Shown here: positions 6,681 through 7,530 of the stretch, piece after piece
How positions within the stretch are numbered: the stretch's first letter is position 1
How the letters are laid out: every line of letters begins with the position of its first letter
Source: Candidatus Bipolaricaulota bacterium
Lineage (GTDB): Bacteria; Bipolaricaulota; Bipolaricaulia; UBA7950; UBA9294
Reading direction: 5' to 3'
Assembly (NCBI GenBank): GCA_021163015.1
Contig: JAGGXO010000016.1
Span: forward strand, 1 to 7,530
DNA length: 7,530 bases
The notes under the pieces: model-generated
Database searches by the model: none
What the model was told of the DNA's origin: nothing
The model's input: the letters and a program-made list of their open reading frames with translations, nothing else
Position numbers and translations under genes: made by a program

Positions 6681-7451
6681 ATGACAAGACTACAACGTTT
6701 CTTCCTAGCTGCTCTCGCTATTGGATTGATGATCGTTCCGCTTTTGGCAAACGCACAGAGCGCGCCAACACCATTGGGGATAGTCCCCTCTCCCAATCCT
6801 GGAAACCTGACGGTCAACGTGTGGACTGACAAGCAAACATACCTTGTGGGCGAGAACGCCCTGATATACTTCACGGTCAATCAACAGGCGTATATCTACA
6901 TCTACGATTTGCAGCCAGATGGGGTTGTGCGACTGGTCTTTCCCAACGCCTACTCGCAGAACAACTTTGTCCCTGCTGGAACGCATGTTCTTCCTGATAC
7001 AGGGTACAAGTTCCTCATTACGCCCCCGACTGGGCTCGAGAAGCTGCAGATATTTGCCAGCCTCGTTCCTCTCAACCTGACTCCTAGCACATACACAGAA
7101 CCATACCCGCAAGTCAGTCCTCAAGGCCTTCAGGGGCAGATCATGGGAATCACACCACAGGCCTGCTGGACAACCGCGTGGGCGTCGTTCACGATCGCTG
7201 CGGGGTATAGCTACACCCCACCGTCTGGTTACACGCCACCTCCGAGCTATATGCCTCCGCCAAGCTACACACCGCCCCCACCCAATTGCTATACGTGTCC
7301 TCCTCCCTTCTTCGGTTGGCTCCCCGGTGGAAGCTGGTATTGGTCGAATGGGCAGTGGCAACAACGGGCACCATCTTCAGGTTGGTATTGGTATTATGGA
7401 CCTGATGGAAAATGGCACTTCACGATTCGCATCCATATTGGAGGGAATTAG
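6681..7451 (+). CDS. Exported DUF4384-domain protein with Pro/Tyr linker and Trp-rich tail
   Basis: A 256-residue protein with a signal peptide (1-25, cleavage expected after LLANA). Residues about 44-127 match DUF4384: VWTDKQTYLVGENALIYF, then YIYIYDLQPDGVVRLVFPN, NNFVPAG and a closing PPTGLEKLQIFAS. DUF4384 domains are found in exported or envelope proteins, sometimes linked to protease or kinase modules; the molecular role is not settled. Here no catalytic domain is attached. After the domain come a Pro/Tyr-rich linker (176-209) containing a CYTC (CxxC) motif at 203-206 and an aromatic tail (212-246) with two WYW...GxW motifs. The tail has no membrane anchor. The only other Cys is Cys162, so a disulfide is possible. 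It is divergent from coaE and appears to be a single-gene unit closed by the hairpins downstream. Confidence 0.85.
   Translation: MTRLQRFFLAALAIGLMIVPLLANAQSAPTPLGIVPSPNPGNLTVNVWTDKQTYLVGENALIYFTVNQQAYIYIYDLQPDGVVRLVFPNAYSQNNFVPAGTHVLPDTGYKFLITPPTGLEKLQIFASLVPLNLTPSTYTEPYPQVSPQGLQGQIMGITPQACWTTAWASFTIAAGYSYTPPSGYTPPPSYMPPPSYTPPPPNCYTCPPPFFGWLPGGSWYWSNGQWQQRAPSSGWYWYYGPDGKWHFTIRIHIGGN
7206..7307 (+). repeat. Degenerate Pro/Tyr codon repeat in the DUF4384 gene
   Basis: In-frame repeats of a unit of 6 to 7 codons encode YTPPSG, YTPPPS, YMPPPS and YTPPPP, followed by NCYTCPPP. Codons vary between units (TAC/TAT, CCA/CCT/CCG/CCC), so the repeat is conserved at protein level more than at DNA level. 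It likely forms an extended, stiff spacer between the DUF4384 domain and the Trp-rich tail. Confidence 0.8.
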
Positions 7452-7454
7452 AGA

Positions 7455-7492
7455 TACCTCCCAGGCAGTCAACCGCCCTCACTGCCGAGGTA
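7455..7492 (+). other. Bulged hairpin just after the DUF4384 stop
   Basis: TACCTC (7455-7460) pairs with GAGGTA (7487-7492), and GGCAGT (7464-7469) with ACTGCC (7481-7486), giving 12 base pairs, a 3-nt bulge on one side and an 11-nt loop. It directly abuts the next hairpin at 7493, so the two could stack. It may protect the mRNA 3' end or be part of the termination site. Confidence 0.5.
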
Positions 7493-7519
7493 AGGAGGCC
7501 CGCTTCTTGCGGGTCTCCT
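7493..7519 (+). terminator. Likely terminator hairpin for the DUF4384 gene
   Basis: AGGAGGCCCGC (7493-7503) pairs with GCGGGTCTCCT (7509-7519) over 11 bp with one G-U wobble and a 5-nt TTCTT loop, a strong GC-rich stem 42 bp after the stop codon. The bases that follow are C-rich, not a T-tract, so termination efficiency is uncertain; the window ends 11 bp later. Confidence 0.6.
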
Positions 7520-7530
7520 CCATCCCCCCC

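Noticed and set aside
7206..7307. Short repeated units considered as a CRISPR array or minisatellite
   Set aside because: The units are in-frame Pro/Tyr codons within an intact gene, without constant repeats or unique spacers.
6705..7364. A 219-codon open frame antisense to the DUF4384 gene
   Set aside because: It mirrors the DUF4384 gene, is rich in Arg and lacks any family motif; the sense protein has a signal peptide and a recognised domain.

Overview
The window reads as an ordinary bacterial chromosome segment of moderately high GC, with Shine-Dalgarno sites (GGAGG-type) in front of every gene, short intergenic gaps and no sign of phage, insertion sequences, CRISPR, tRNA or rRNA. No gene is a phylum marker. 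The mix of thermophile-like housekeeping genes with long secreted proteins of DUF11, PKD-like, lamin-tail and DUF4384 type recalls uncultured lineages such as Candidatus Bipolaricaulota (Acetothermia), but that is an impression from memory, not a demonstrated placement.

Layout, left to right. Positions 1-418 (minus) hold the N-terminal 139 codons of a slipin/stomatin-like SPFH membrane protein, cut by the window edge. A 112-bp divergent control region follows, with a good sigma70-type promoter for the slipin and a TATAAT box for the other direction. Then come tpiA (531-1292) and pgsA (1334-1882, TTG start), a likely two-gene unit. After a 108-bp gap with an imperfect hairpin lies the largest gene (1991-5284), a 1097-residue secreted modular protein: signal peptide, one DUF11-like domain, three PKD-like domains, proline hinge, three DUF11-like repeats, glycine hinge, lamin-tail domain and a terminal beta-rich domain.

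Convergent to it, on the minus strand, are a free-standing tandem ACT-domain protein (5318-5728) and, upstream of that, a divergent dephospho-CoA kinase (5858-6445). A 235-bp divergent intergenic region with a perfect 9-bp inverted repeat leads to the last gene (6681-7451), an exported DUF4384 protein with a Pro/Tyr-rich linker, a CxxC motif and a duplicated Trp-rich tail. It is followed by two abutting hairpins, the second terminator-like.

The metabolic genes (triose-phosphate isomerase, phosphatidylglycerophosphate synthase, dephospho-CoA kinase, ACT sensor) serve core carbon, lipid and cofactor metabolism and show no obvious joint pathway. The unusual content is the two exported proteins. 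They may both act at the cell envelope, but nothing in the sequence ties them into a single system, and I do not claim a new defence or mobile system here.
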